Source: Daedaleopsis sinensis (taxonomy: Eukaryota > Basidiomycota > Agaricomycetes > Polyporales > Polyporaceae). Taken from it: a stretch of 64,000 nucleotides of DNA. Positions 23,039 through 34,114 of the stretch are shown here, piece by piece. The DNA lies in the NCBI GenBank assembly GCA_033807695.1, contig CM066310.1:992001-1056000 (forward strand), given 5' to 3'. Each line of letters starts with the position of its first letter. Position 1 is the stretch's first letter. The position numbers and the translations under genes were made by a program. The notes below the pieces were generated by a model that had not been told where the DNA came from, ran no database searches, and saw only the letters and a program-made list of their open reading frames with translations.

Positions 23039-23907
23039 ATGTTCGCGCTTCCTTTCCTCGCAATCGCAGTCTCTGCTGTCGTGGTGAAGGCGCGACCGAT
23101 GACCTCGCCCGCTCTTGTCGTCAACTCATCTCTCGTTGCCGCCGAAGACCCTATCACCCCCGAGCAATGCACTACCGATCTTGTGTGTTGCAAGCAGGCG
23201 TTCTCGCTCTCTGACCTTCTTCCGCCCGCACTTGCTTCGCTTCTCCCGACGGGGCCACCCCTGGGTCCTATGCTTGGCTTCAATTGCACGACCGCGGCTG
23301 GGATCGACGGATCCAAGTGGTGTGTATATAATGTCGCCGTCTGTTCAGTAAAGATGACGCTCACGATATCTTGCGTCACAGCACGAATCCCGAAGGAGAT
23401 ACCCCCCTCTGCTGCAACGCAGATATCTTAGGTATGTGTGCTCAAGACAGCTGATATTGTTTTGAAAATCCGTTAAATGATCACTCGCTCTTCTCTGTCA
23501 AAGGCATAGCCGCGTCAGGTTGCCAGTCGGTCTCAGCTCCTCCTCCTCCTCCGATCCCTACGATCACTATCCCCATATCAATTCCTGGCCTCCCTACGAC
23601 ATTGCCTATCACCATACCTGGACTACCCACGACCTTGCCCATTTCCCTTCCTGGGCTGCCAACGACCTTGCCCATCTCTATCCCCGGTCTTCCTACCACC
23701 CTCCCTATCTCTCTACCAATTTCGCTTCCCATTTTATCAGCGTCTGCATCGAGCTCTACGTCGCTCTTCACGGTGCCACCCATCCCGACGTCTGTTCCGA
23801 CGTCCCTTCCCGGGGTCTCTATTCCTATTTCTCTCCCCATCACTCTCCCGACATCGCTTCCCATATCTATTCCCACTTCCCTCCCCATATCGCTTCCCAT
23901 TCTGTAA
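23039..23907 (+). CDS. Hydrophobin with C-terminal 11-residue repeat tail (tailed hydrophobin 2)
   Basis: Exons 23039-23319, 23382-23431 and 23510-23907 give 242 residues. A signal peptide (MFALPFLAIAVSAVVVKA) precedes the core, C-X5-CC-X31-C-X10-C-X9-CC-X9-C, whose fifth Cys codon is split by the first intron. The tail after residue 115 opens with a Pro run and four tandem 11-residue units of form PGLPTTLPI[ST][IL]. A short Ser-rich break follows, then PTSLPIS-type tetrapeptides to the C-terminus. No dibasic Kex2-type site lies in the tail. It is the closest paralogue of the gene at 19963 and lies in the duplicated segment. Confidence 0.85.
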
Positions 23908-25356
23908 GCCTTGCGGGAGGAATACTCGCGAACGTGCCGGACAATCCCAGCATTCCTCGCGACAACTTGAAGGGGACTCGCACCCGCACCCCATCTCGCT
24001 CAATTAGCTTCTGCTCCCTAGTACTCTCCCCCACACTAGGCCGCACTTACTCGTGGCTTCTACGTATGAAGATTGGCAATATCAACTCGTAGTGTTAGAC
24101 CGATAGGCTGTAGTCTGTTATGCTGGGCTAAATGATGTAGCGGCAACTTTAACTCTGGGCGCTTCTTATCCGAGTGAGTCCGGGCAGTCCCGGAACCTTA
24201 TCTAACTTGGTGATTCAACAGTTTGACTCTTATCCCAATCCTCTTGAATCCCGGCTCGTGCTACACTGCTGAAAGGTACATAGAGGGTGCAAAATGTCGG
24301 AAATATGCGCAAATTGGTCAGTTTCGCAAGTTGAGTCGAGGCTACTAGCCAATCAGACTTGCGATGTACAATACTAGTACGTCTTGCAATTTTCAGTGTT
24401 CGCGGAAGACCCGCTAAACATACTCACCTTTCACATGCACATGAAGAAAACTACTCACCAAGCTAGCACGGCAATCAAATATCGACAGGAGCGACATGTC
24501 TAGAAGCGTTTTATTTGACGAACGGACATATTCTTGAACCTGATCATCCCTGAGTAAAGAAGTCGGCACGCCTCCGTCGACGTCGAAAAGTGTCGTGGCT
24601 GCGCGATTCCGCATGATTCCATATACTTCGGAGTCTCCAGATCGTCTCACTACTATTCGCAGCTTCGCTCAATCGTATCGCCTCCGACCATAGTAGTCAA
24701 GGAGATCCTCGAACATACCTTACGGTCGACACTCCGCGGACTCGGAGTGATCGAGGAGCTGATGGTCTCACTAAATCCGTCATTCAGTAGTGTCTATGGA
24801 GGTATTGCACTCACTTTAACGGCACCGGACTCTCACAACCCTTCTTCACCAATCATAGGTTTCTCACCACATGTACAGGAAGATCGCCGCACGTCGGAGA
24901 AGAGAGGTACGCGAGAAACACAACGCACATGTCCTCGTACACCTTTGAATCTTGAATTAGCGCTACGATGGCCTTGTTGTCGCACATACCGCAGTCCGCC
25001 GCTGGAAGAATCCCACACGCAATCACCGAGGGAGCGCGCTGTCTATTCAAGCGGACGCTCATGTGGGTTCGCGAAGGGGGGTTGTTCTGAACATGTGTGC
25101 AGAGCCACCCGGCCTTGCGGCTGCGGGACGCGGCGAAGGCGGCGACACCTCTGACGTCCTCTGGGGAGGTTCTGCGCGTATGGCGTTTAGCAGGTCCGTG
25201 CTATTGCAATATTGCCGTGGATGTGCTCAGTGACGTCCTATGTTTTGGAGCTTCCCATGGGTTGAGAATCGACCCAGACGTATAAAAGGCTCGATGGGTG
25301 CTGTAGCCTGTTTCTCAGACTTCGAGTCTCTGCAGCCGTACACCAAGCACCTCGCT
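23908..25356. other. Intergenic between tailed hydrophobins 2 and 3
   Basis: About 1.4 kb with no recognisable gene. Only the promoter of the large tailed hydrophobin (TATA box at 25281) can be pointed to. Confidence 0.55.
25281..25288 (+). promoter_or_regulatory. TATA box of giant tailed hydrophobin 3
   Basis: TATAAAAG lies 76 bases before the start codon at 25357, matching the layout of the other cluster promoters. Confidence 0.65.
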
Positions 25357-27901
25357 ATGATCGTGCTTCCTGTTCTCACTTTCGCAGTATCCGCCGTCGT
25401 GGTGAAGGCACTGCCTCTCGCCACACCCTCCCCTCCACCCACACCGACTGGAGCAATCGACATCGGGCAATGCCTGTCCGAGCTTCAGTGTTGCCAGAGC
25501 ACATTCGACATCCTTACTCTTCCAAGCGGTTTCGCAAGTCTTATTCCTGGTCTTCCCCTCCCCACCCTTGGTCCTATGGTCGGTTTAGTGTGCTCTTCGG
25601 TCACTGATCTGAACCCCCTCGGAAACCAGTGGTACGTACATGACGTCGATTCTTTTTTGCTTTAGCTTTTACAATACTCACGCTCCTTCATCTCGCAGCT
25701 TGAGCGGAGGCAAACTCGTGTGCTGCGAACAGGTGCTCCCATGTATGTGATGTCATTGCTATTCTACGAAGACGAATCATCGGTCGCTGACGAGTTAATT
25801 TCCTTCTCCGTCTCCGTCAGTGGGCGTACTTGCCGAGGGCTGCAACGCGGTCACATCTGCCACGCTTTCCCTTCCCATCCCTCTTCCCACCATCTCTCTT
25901 CCGCTCCCCATCTCCCTCCCTTTCGGGTTAGTCGAAACTCAACCCGAGTTACCGGCGGCGACGGACCCCCTGCCCATTTCCCTACCCCTCCCGACGTCGC
26001 TGCCCATCTCGCTGCCCATCCCGACGTCGCTGCCTATCCCGACGTCGCTTCCCGTCTCCCTTCCTGCTGCAACGTCACTCCCGGTCTCGCTGCCTCTCCC
26101 CACATCGCTCCCTGTGTCGCTCCCCCTCCCACTCGTAGGACGTGATGAGACTGGTGAGCAGGTGGCCGACGCCGGTCTTCCAATCTCCCTGCCCATTCCA
26201 ATCTCCCTACCCATTCCAATCTCTCTACCGTTCTCCCTCCCGCTCCCGTCTCTGCCAATCCCTCTTCCTACGTCCCTTCCCATCTCACTCCCGCTTCCGT
26301 CGATTCCATCGATCTCTGTCCCTTCTGTCCCTACCCCCTCTGCTCCATCGATTCCGACACCGTCCATCCCGTCCATCCCATCGATCTCGCTCCCGTCGCT
26401 GCCCACGAGCATCCTGGGCGAGCTCCCCATCCCGACGGGCATCTTGAGCGAACTGCCAGTGTTGAGCAGTATTTTGGGCGAGCTCCCTATCCCGACTGGC
26501 ATCTTGAGCGAGCTGCCAGTGTTGAGCAGTATCCTCGGAGAGCTCCCCATCCCGACTGGCATCCTCAGCGATTTCCCCATCCCCACGGGCATCCCCGGCC
26601 TTCCTTTTGGGCTGGTGGAGGAGTCGACCGTGGTTCCGGAGGCAAAGGTAGCCCGTGCGGAGAACGGCGCGCCCGTCGCAGATGACCTGCCCATCGTCGG
26701 TAGTCTTCCTATCATCGGCAATCTCCCGCTCCCGACTGGCATCCTCAGCGACCTCCCTCTCCCGACGGGCATTCTGAGCGACCTCCCGCTCCCCACCGGT
26801 ATCCTGAGCGATCTGCCCATTCCGACGGGTATCCTGAGCGGCCTGCCATTGGGTCTCGTGGAGGAGCCCACCGTCGCTCCGGTCGAGGCTCGCGACGCCG
26901 CCGACCTGCCCATCGTCGGCAGCCTGCCCATCATCGGCAACCTGCCGCTCCCGACTGGCATCCTGAGCGACCTCCCTCTTCCGACCGGAATACTCAGCGA
27001 CCTGCCCATCCCGACCGGAATTCTGAGCGGTCTCCCTATCCCGACGGGAATCCTGAGCGACCTCCCCATCCCGACGGGTATCCTCAGCGGCCTGCCATTG
27101 GGTCTCGTGGAGAAGCCTGCCATCGCTCCGGTCGAGGCTCGGGACGCCGCCGACCTGCCCATCGTCGGCAGCCTGCCCATCATCGGCAACCTGCCGCTCC
27201 CGACTGGCATCCTGAGCGACCTCCCTCTTCCGACGGGCATTCTGAGCGATCTCCCAATCCCGACCGGAATCCTCAGCGATCTCCCCATCCCGACTGGAAT
27301 CCTGAGCGGCCTGCCATTGGGTCTTGTGGAGGAGCCCACCATCGCTCCGGTCGAAGCTCGCGACGCCGCCGACCTGCCCATCGTCGGTAGTCTTCCTATT
27401 ATCGGCAACCTGCCGCTCCCGACTGGCATCCTCAGCGACCTGCCCATCCCGACCGGAATTCTGAGCGATCTCCCTATCCCGACGGGAATCCTGAGCGACC
27501 TCCCTATCCCGACCGGAATCCTGAGCGGTCTCCCGCTCCCCACCGGCCTCCCCTTGGGGCTCGTGGAGGAGGAGAAGCCCGCAGCTGTTGAGACGGTGGA
27601 GGCGCGCGCGGACGCGGTGGAGCCCGTCGCGGCCGACATCAGCCTGCCCATCATCGGCGACCTCCCGCTCCCGACCGACATCCTCCCGACGGGTATCCTC
27701 AGCGACCTCCCGCTCCCCACTGGCATCCTCCCCACCGGCATCCTCAGCGACCTCCCCATCCCGACTGGAATCCTCAGCGACCTCCCGATCCCCACCGGAA
27801 TCCTGAGCGACCTCCCCATCCCGACCGGAATCCTGAGCGACCTCCCGATCCCCACTGGCATCCTCAGCGGCATCCCGATCCTCGGCGGGCTCGGGCTCTG
27901 A
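25357..27901 (+). CDS. Giant hydrophobin with about 685-residue decapeptide-repeat tail (tailed hydrophobin 3)
   Basis: Exons 25357-25631, 25699-25742 and 25821-27901 join in frame to 799 residues, roughly seven times a usual hydrophobin. A signal peptide (MIVLPVLTFAVSAVVVKALP) and the core C-X5-CC-X32-C-X12-C-X7-CC-X12-C end at about residue 114. The fifth Cys codon spans the first intron. The tail begins with SLPLPTSLPIS-like units. It then becomes tandem decapeptides of form ILS[DEG]LP[IL]PTG, grouped in a higher-order repeat. Each block runs from DLPIVGSLPIIGNLPLPTG through several decapeptides to LGLVE(E/K)P...APVEARDA. Blocks start near 26682, 26902, 27152 and 27371, differing by whole 30-nt units. 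The tail has no Cys and no dibasic site. Long minus-strand frames opposite it are by-products of the repeat. Confidence 0.85.
26410..27880 (+). repeat. 30-bp coding minisatellite with about 220-250 bp higher-order period
   Basis: This DNA encodes the decapeptide array of the giant tailed hydrophobin. The basic unit is 30 bp (10 codons); four higher-order blocks of about 219-250 bp each start with the gacctgcccatcgtcgg motif. Block length changes by whole 30-bp units, so copy number is likely to vary between strains. Confidence 0.85.
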
Positions 27902-28980
27902 GAGCAGCGCGTCCGCGTCCGGGCTGGGTGGGAGTCGGCGTGGCTGCCAGGTCCCGAGCGGCGGCCGACTCGTCACTGGCACTCGATCCCCGAATGAAAT
28001 GGTCCCCGTGTGTTGAGAACGAGGATGAGGATGTGGTCCGTGGGCCGTGCGCTGATGAGGAGGTGGAGCGTTGCGGCGTGCGACGGAGTATGAGTAGTAT
28101 GAGTTCGAGTACGAGTTCCCATTTTTCAAGTTCCTGCTAAAGCTGCGTGACGAGAGTTGACGAGGCCGATTTCTGTACGTACTTCACGACGTTGTATGTT
28201 GTATGTTGCATGATTTGCTACGAATGCGAATGTGTTCCACGCTTACTTTCACGATAACCGCGCACTGCTCCCCATAGGCCGCCATTCTTGGCGGTGGCGA
28301 AGGTTTGACAGTGGACTGGTATACTGCACAGCCACGGGGCACCTCCATCATGATCCTCCCTCACCGCCACCTTCACGCGCACGACTACTCCCGCTCAATG
28401 AACTGTTCCCGCCCGATGACATGCATGCATACGGTGCAGGGGTCGCGAGCCTGACTAGCTGGCAGTGCGACTGGGCACTAACATGACTGGCGTACGTCTC
28501 CCGCACCTCTGTTCCAAGCGGGCATGTGACGCGGCTTCAACGCTTCCGACTCATCTCCAACTGGTAACAAGTACATTGGGACACGAGTGAGGTGTACACT
28601 GGACAGAAATATGAATAATAATAGTATGTGGTCCTACGTGCTACATGTCGTCGAGTGTCTGATTTCATTTCGTGGCGGTCGTGTATGCGCGATCTCCAGA
28701 CAGATGTCGCGCGCGCGGCCGAGGACCGTCCGTATCGGGGCTGTAACGTGAACAACAAAGAGGCAAGGAAGTCCTTGACGAGAGAAAGCGAAGGTGTGTA
28801 TCGATGCGAAGGCGAAAAAAAAAGCTTCAGGTGTCGAAAGGTCGAAATAGCGATGCGTGTGGAGCGGAAGAAGATCTGCCAGGGCCACACAGTCAGCTCG
28901 CGTACACTCGGCGCCGACGCGGGGACCGCTGCTACTCACAGAATGCGATAGGAACAGAAGACTCAGATAGTGGGGGTCGC
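27902..28980. other. Intergenic, convergent 3' regions
   Basis: This lies between the 3' end of the giant hydrophobin and the 3' end of the minus-strand hydrophobin at 28981. No gene is supported; plus-strand frames here are short and featureless. Confidence 0.5.
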
Positions 28981-29844
28981 TCAAAGCTTGATGTTGATGG
29001 GCACGCATCCAATGTTGATGAGACCCTCTGTGGGTGCGTATATATGCGGTCAGTGAACTCGCCCCGATGCATACACCTAGCGGCGGGAGCACTCACGGTA
29101 CGTGTTGTTGTTGCAGCACACAGGCGCCTGGGAACTGGAGGGCACGCGCATATAGTCAGCATCTGTCCCCTCTTATGCGCGAACGACCGAGCCGACGTAC
29201 CACTCGACACCGCCGCCCAGGGCGAGCACGTCGATGGGCGAGCACGAGGTGCCCGCGAGCCCGAGCGCGTCCTCGGCCTTGATCCCGAGCGACGAGATGA
29301 TGCTGCTCATCTCCTCGCTGTGCGAGTCCGCCACCTGGTCGCAGCACTGGATCGAGCCCGTGTTGCACTCGCCCCCGGGGTAGCCGGGGTATCCCGGGTA
29401 GCCAGACGGCGTCGCGCCCCCGGGAGAACTGGTGGTCGAGGGCGTCGCGCTCGTGGTGGTACGGGTGGTGGTCCACTTCGTCGAGCTTGACGGGTGCGGC
29501 ACGTTGGCCGGTCCGCTGGCGCTCGGCGAGATCGTGACCGTCGAGGTGCTGCTGATCGTGCGGGTCTGCGTCGACGTCCTGCGCTGCGTGCGCGTGGTCG
29601 TCGCGGACGCGGTGACGGTGACCGTCTGCGTCGGAGGGCGTGCGGTCACGGTCACGGTCGCGGTCGTGGTGCCGGTGCGCGTGGACGTTTTGACGGACGT
29701 GGCGGTGGTCGGCGTGCTGGAGGGCGTGTACGCGCTGGACGTCGACGGTTCGCACTCGCCGTGGCGGGCGGCGAAGGGCTGCGGGGTCGCGGCCGCGAGG
29801 ACGGCGAGCGCGCTGGCGGCGAGGAGGGAGAGTTTGAAGTTCAT
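28981..29844 (-). CDS. Class I hydrophobin with N-terminal Ser/Thr-rich linker
   Basis: Exons 29201-29844, 29097-29134 and 28981-29027 give 242 residues. The start MNFKLSLLAASALAVLAAAT is a signal peptide; the upstream in-frame Met at 30114 lacks one and is rejected. About 130 residues rich in Ser/Thr follow (TTATVTVTARPPTQTVTVTA style), a likely O-mannosylation zone, then GYPGYPGYPGG. The core is canonical class I: C-X5-CC-X32-C-X13-C-X5-CC-X12-C, ending VPINIKL. An extra Cys sits at the start of the linker (HGECEPS). TATA-like sequence lies about 115 bases upstream on the minus strand. The linker may raise the coat above the wall; that is inference. Confidence 0.9.
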
Positions 29845-30448
29845 GGTTGGATGGCGCGAAGAAAAGGAGTGACTGGGAGCTTCGGAGAGAGTGACGGGGG
29901 AGTGCGCAGGGATGGAGAGAGGAAAGGAGGGTTGCGCAACATGCGCGCAGGTCGGCGGTATATAACGACCCGCTCTGCCGAGTTTGGTGAAGGGGGTGCG
30001 TGAAGAGACATTTCGAAGCGCAAGACTTGCCTGTTCGAGTGCGTGATTGACGTGCCGGCGCCGCGAGGAGCGGGCGTTGAGTATGTCGCTCCATAACGGG
30101 CCCGCAATCGACACTACAACTGCACAGAGCTAGTACCGGCCGGTAAACTCAACGTCGTACCTCGCACTTGCGGCACACTTTGCATTTGAAATTTGAACCC
30201 GTTGGTTGGACGGGCGATCGTTTGTGCACGCGCAATGGGTATGGTTATGTACGCGCAATTGTATTAGAAGGATGATGAGTGTAATACAGGAGACGGATCG
30301 CTCGGGACTTTCGCCATCCTCGCAGCCGGATGGAGAGTTAGGGAGCGCCGTTAGTCCAACGATCGGTACGGTAAAGACAGCGTGAGGAAGCGACGACAGC
30401 GACGAAGCGTTCTTTCAGCGATACGAGCTACCCCGGCGGACGCGCGAC
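29845..30448. other. Intergenic between two minus-strand hydrophobins
   Basis: This is the promoter of the hydrophobin at 28981 (TATATA-type element near 29959) and the 3' region of the next one. Nothing else is seen. Confidence 0.5.
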
Positions 30449-31498
30449 TCAGAGAGTGACGGGTACGCAACCAATGTTCACCAAGCCACCTGAAATCGCA
30501 ACGTCAGTCAGGAACTGGGCACGGTAGCTCGGACCCGGTCTACATACCTTGGGCGGTGCTCTGGCAGCAGACGGTCTTCGCCGAGCTGGAAAGTGACGGG
30601 GACTCATCAGCGTCCGCCTCGAGCGGATTGCGGACGTCACTCACCAAGTACCCCCGCTGATGTTGGTGACGTTGATGGGGCTACAGTCCGTGGCGAGGTC
30701 ACCGGTACCGACGTGGCTGGCGTCGACACCAAGCAGTCCGGCGAGGAGGGCGTGGCCTTCCTTGGAGTCACTCGCGACGACCTTGTTGCAGCATTGGACG
30801 GGGCCGGTGCTGCACTGACCCGCACCGTTGCCTTTGCCGGGAGCGGCGGGCGTGTTCCCGCCGCCGGGGGTGTCGGTCGACGACGGGGGAGGCGGCGACG
30901 GGTGGGTCGGCGACGGGTAGCCTTCGGTGGGCTTGGCGCTCTGCGTCTGCGCGGGGTTACCGCCGACGGGGAAGGTCGGCAGAGGAAAGCCCGGCCCAAT
31001 GCTGATGTCGATGGGAGGGATGCCTGGGACACTGGTGGGCGGGGTGCCGGGAGTACCGACCGGCGTGGTGGGGACGCCAGGGATGCTAGGAATGGCGGGG
31101 CCGCCAGGAATGCTAGGAATGGCGGGGCCGCCAGGGATGCTAGGAATGGCGGGGCCGCCAGGGATGCTAGGGATGGCGGGGACATTGGGGATGCCAGGAA
31201 CGCCAGGAGTGCCCGGTTGGCCAGGCTGACCCGTGGGGACGGGGATGCCGGGGACGGGGATAGAGTTGGTCGGTATAACGCCAGTAAGGGTCGGAACGAC
31301 GCCAGTGCCCGTGGGGATGGCTCCCGTCACGCTCGAGACGACGCCGGTAGACGTAGGGATGCCGGGGACGGTTGGGATAACACCAGTGGGGTCGGTGGGG
31401 ATGGGAAGACCGACGCTGCCGGATTCGGAGGCGCAGGGGGCTCCGTAAGTGGCGACCGCAAGGGCGAGGATGGAGAGGGCGGTGAGTTTGGCGAACAT
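30449..31498 (-). CDS. Class I hydrophobin with N-terminal Gly/Pro collagen-like linker
   Basis: Exons 30645-31498, 30548-30585 and 30449-30489 give 310 residues. A signal peptide (MFAKLTALSILALAVATYGA) is followed by about 200 residues of Pro/Gly/Val/Ile/Thr-rich sequence. This includes GVIPT-type units, a stretch like GQPGQPGTPGVPGIP, and tandem IPSIPGGPA nonapeptides (four near-identical 27-bp units, about 31078-31177). The core is canonical class I: C-X5-CC, a fourth Cys in ATDCSPINV, C-X5-CC (CSAKTVCC) and NIGCVPVTL. GXY-like runs are short, so a true triple helix is unlikely. The second exon is 38 nt, as in the two neighbouring canonical hydrophobins. Confidence 0.9.
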
Positions 31499-31629
31499 GT
31501 TAGAAAGGAAGATTATAGAGAGCGTGGGGGTTGGTTGGGGCGAGTGTAAGGAAAGCTGGAGAAGAGAGTGGACGTCGCAGAACCTGGGAGGAGGTGAGCG
31601 ATGGAGTCCGTCGTAGGCAAAGAACCATG

Positions 31630-31636
31630 TTTTATA
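31630..31636 (-). promoter_or_regulatory. TATA box of collagen-like-linker hydrophobin
   Basis: TATAAAA on the minus strand lies about 132 bases before the start codon at 31498. Confidence 0.6.
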
Positions 31637-32651
31637 GGCGTAGAAAGAGAGAAAATATCGGACGACGTCGCGTAATGGCAGAAGAAGGTGCACGAGTCGG
31701 GAGCAAGCGCAGATGAAAGTCGGAAGAGGATGTCCAGGGCAGGACGAGGAGGCCTCGAGGAGGACGTTTCCTGACGGGTGCTCGCAGGGTGCGGGCAGCG
31801 GGGCAGGCTGCGATTGGACGACGGCGTCGGCGACCCTGTCTTGAACCGCCAGACGGCCCCTGCAACACGCATCCTCGATGGGAAGCTCTCAGATCTCCCT
31901 AGCGAGCCTCACCCAATGTCACAATTAGTCTCCTTCGGTCCCTCACCGTGTGTCCTGCGACCGAGCACTGTTCATCCTCTTCACGATCCACGCCCGCAAT
32001 CTCAGCCCAAGCGAGCACACGAGTGGGACCTCCGAGACCCTCAGCAGCGTTGACTATCTCGAGAATACGCGAGTCACATCGCAGTCGCACTAGCAGCTGC
32101 AGAGAGTAAGGTCCACATCGTACGCGGATGCGGCAGTGAGCCTAGAGATGTGCAGCCCCGCGGAGAAATCAGAGACCGCCTCGGAGCAAGGGAAGACGTG
32201 TCAAGGTAGACGGTTACAGTGAGTGTGAGGGCCCGAGCAAGACAGGATGCGAATTGGGTTGAGGTGAAGCGACTCGGAGATGGAAGGCATCGGACTATCC
32301 CGCCAGACGCGCGACACGTGTAGGCGCCACAAGCGGTTAACTGGTGCTGTTCCAGATCTGGCAACTGACTACGTTCACAGCGACTACGCCCTCCTCAGTC
32401 CTACGCATCAGTAATTACGGAGCGCTAGCTACTACGATCAGACTAATGCTGCAGGTGGATGCAGAGCGTGAACACACGTATTGCTGCTGCTACGGATGCA
32501 CGAGACTCTTGCTCCGCCAGATGCTCGCGATCGAGTTCCACTTTGACAACTTCGCTCACGATGAGTTCTGTGACGGAGTTAGCTACTTCCTTCACGATAT
32601 ATTGAGAGTATTTTGTGATAGAAAAATACTGAACTCCTGCCCACGCTTTGG

Positions 32652-32658
32652 TATAAAA
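32652..32658 (+). promoter_or_regulatory. TATA box of short hydrophobin
   Basis: TATAAAA lies about 122 bases before the start codon at 32780 and is followed by a C-rich leader. Confidence 0.65.
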
Positions 32659-32779
32659 CCCGGTGTCCTCCCGCCCCTCCACATCATCTAGCCCCATCAT
32701 CCATCTCACATACCCCGACGCCCTTCCCGCAGAGCTCCCCCTCCCTCCGTCGTCTCATCACTTTATACTCGCACCCATC

Positions 32780-33233
32780 ATGCAGTTCTTCACCTCCATC
32801 GCCGCCGTCGCGCTCACTGTCCTCGGCTCGGTCTCCGCCCTCCCTTCGGGCTCCCACAACGGGCCCACGGGCGAATGTTCGACCGGCACCGTGCGCTGCT
32901 GCTCCTCTATGGAGCCAGCCAGCTCCGATAAGGGGCAAACCATCTTGAAGGCACTCAGCCTCGATGTCCCCACCGAGTCTTCTCTCGGCCTCACGTGCAC
33001 GCCGATCAACACTGGCACGGTTGGCGGTGGCCAGCACTGGTAAGCAATATGATTGGTCGATGATCCAATGCAAATTCCGACTCATTTGTGATGTAGCGAC
33101 GCGATGCCGCTCTGCTGTAACGGCAACGAGTACAGTGAGTACTGCTTCTTCGACCTACCCATTGTACATGCCGCTTACTCGAGCTCTAGGTGGCCTGAGC
33201 ATTGGTTGCTCGCCCATCAACTTCCTCATGTAA
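32780..33233 (+). CDS. Class I hydrophobin, bare core
   Basis: Exons 32780-33039, 33097-33134 and 33190-33233 give 113 residues, the usual class I length. The signal peptide is MQFFTSIAAVALTVLGSVSA. The core spacing is C-X5-CC, CC-X31-C, then C-X5-CC (CDAMPLCC) and IGCSPINFLM. The fifth Cys codon is again made at the first splice junction. Intron phases (2, then 1) match all other hydrophobins here, supporting descent from one ancestor. Known role of the family: coating aerial hyphae and fruiting bodies with a water-repellent film. Confidence 0.93.
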
Positions 33234-34114
33234 ACGACGTCAGGTTTCGGGTGAGACACATGCGTCTACGACTGCGCGGAAAGACGGCTGACCTGTCCCT
33301 GTCCAGGACACTCGGGAATGTTTCTTTTCTTTGTTCAAATTGTTGGATTCGTCGGACCTTCGTACATCGCTAGTTTTTACTTCGCATCTGTCGCATCGGC
33401 TCTTCGTTTTTCTTTTCTCTCAGCCCGGTACGATGTATCACATGTTTTACTAGTCTATGCAATCTGAGCTTGGTCTTGGGGCCTCGATGAAACTATATTC
33501 CCAGCGTGTTCGTGACGCGACCTCCGAGAGTCGAATGCGACGTCTAGGCGCGCGTTTTGAACGACGTTTAGACTGAACACAAGAGACAAGGGAAACTCGT
33601 ACAGCAGTCGACGTGTTGGAACCTCTGATACAACGATAGATCAATAGAAGTCGTAATAGAAGGAGGAGATGTACGCGCATCACGCGAACAGCAAGAGAGC
33701 AATTCCCGGTCGGGCACCGAGAGTTGGCAGCTGTCGAATCGTAGCTAAGCTCGAAGAGGGGCTAGTAATTTTTGGTGCGCAAGCAGCGGACCTCGTCAAG
33801 CGCTGCTGGGCGACCGCGAGGCACGCGGGGCCGCAGCGGGGTGCTCGGGGAGTGGCGGGGCAGGGAGGCGTGCGATCCGCCCTAACGTCCGGGGCTAGCG
33901 GCGATCGAGGGTTGGGGAGGAGAGGGCGACGAGCGTGTCGCACGCCACCGACCGACGTGGTGTTGAGGCACCTGCGCGGAAGACCGCATTGGGACAGGAG
34001 CGCGAAGGCTTCTGGTGATTGGTCGCCGGTCAGTAGAGGCGGCCGGCCGCAAGCTGCGTAGTCGTCTCTGGAGGCGGGGAGAGTCGCCGGAGAGTACATC
34101 CTCAGACCTCGAGA

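Larger units (their letters stand above)
22170..23907 (+). repeat. Segmental duplication, copy B (upstream DNA plus tailed hydrophobin 2)
   Basis: This is the partner of the segment at 19100-20827, with colinear noncoding anchors upstream of the start codon and a paralogous hydrophobin at the 3' end. Divergence between the anchors is high, so the duplication is not recent. Confidence 0.75.
31499..32779. other. Divergent promoter region between two hydrophobins
   Basis: This 1.3 kb separates the minus-strand hydrophobin (start 31498) from the plus-strand one (start 32780). It carries a TATA box for each. No gene is supported in between. Confidence 0.55.

Noticed and set aside
25939..27873. 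A 644-codon minus-strand frame opposite the giant hydrophobin tail (MPLRMPVGIGRSLR-like repeats), and a 614-codon frame in a second minus register
   Set aside because: A 30-bp unit is a multiple of three, so if one copy lacks a stop in a given frame nearly all copies do. There is no signal peptide or known domain, and the plus-strand frame has a verified hydrophobin head and splice sites.
25357..27901. Interpretation of the giant tailed hydrophobin as a Kex2-processed repellent-type polyprotein
   Set aside because: No KR or RR sites occur in the repeat tail; the few Arg residues are single (VEARDA, VARAEN).
25357..27901. Beta-solenoid or ice-binding interpretation of the decapeptide array
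   Set aside because: Two Pro residues per decapeptide argue against continuous beta strands, and no TXT-type ice-binding ladder is present.
29173..30114. Longer start for the Ser/Thr-linker hydrophobin, beginning at 30114
   Set aside because: It would bury the clear signal peptide at MNFKLSLLAA and would start upstream of the TATA-like element.
33669..34099. Overlapping 130-140 codon frames on both strands in GC-rich DNA
   Set aside because: Both are Arg/Ala/Gly/Pro biased, as expected for GC-rich noncoding DNA, and neither shows a motif.
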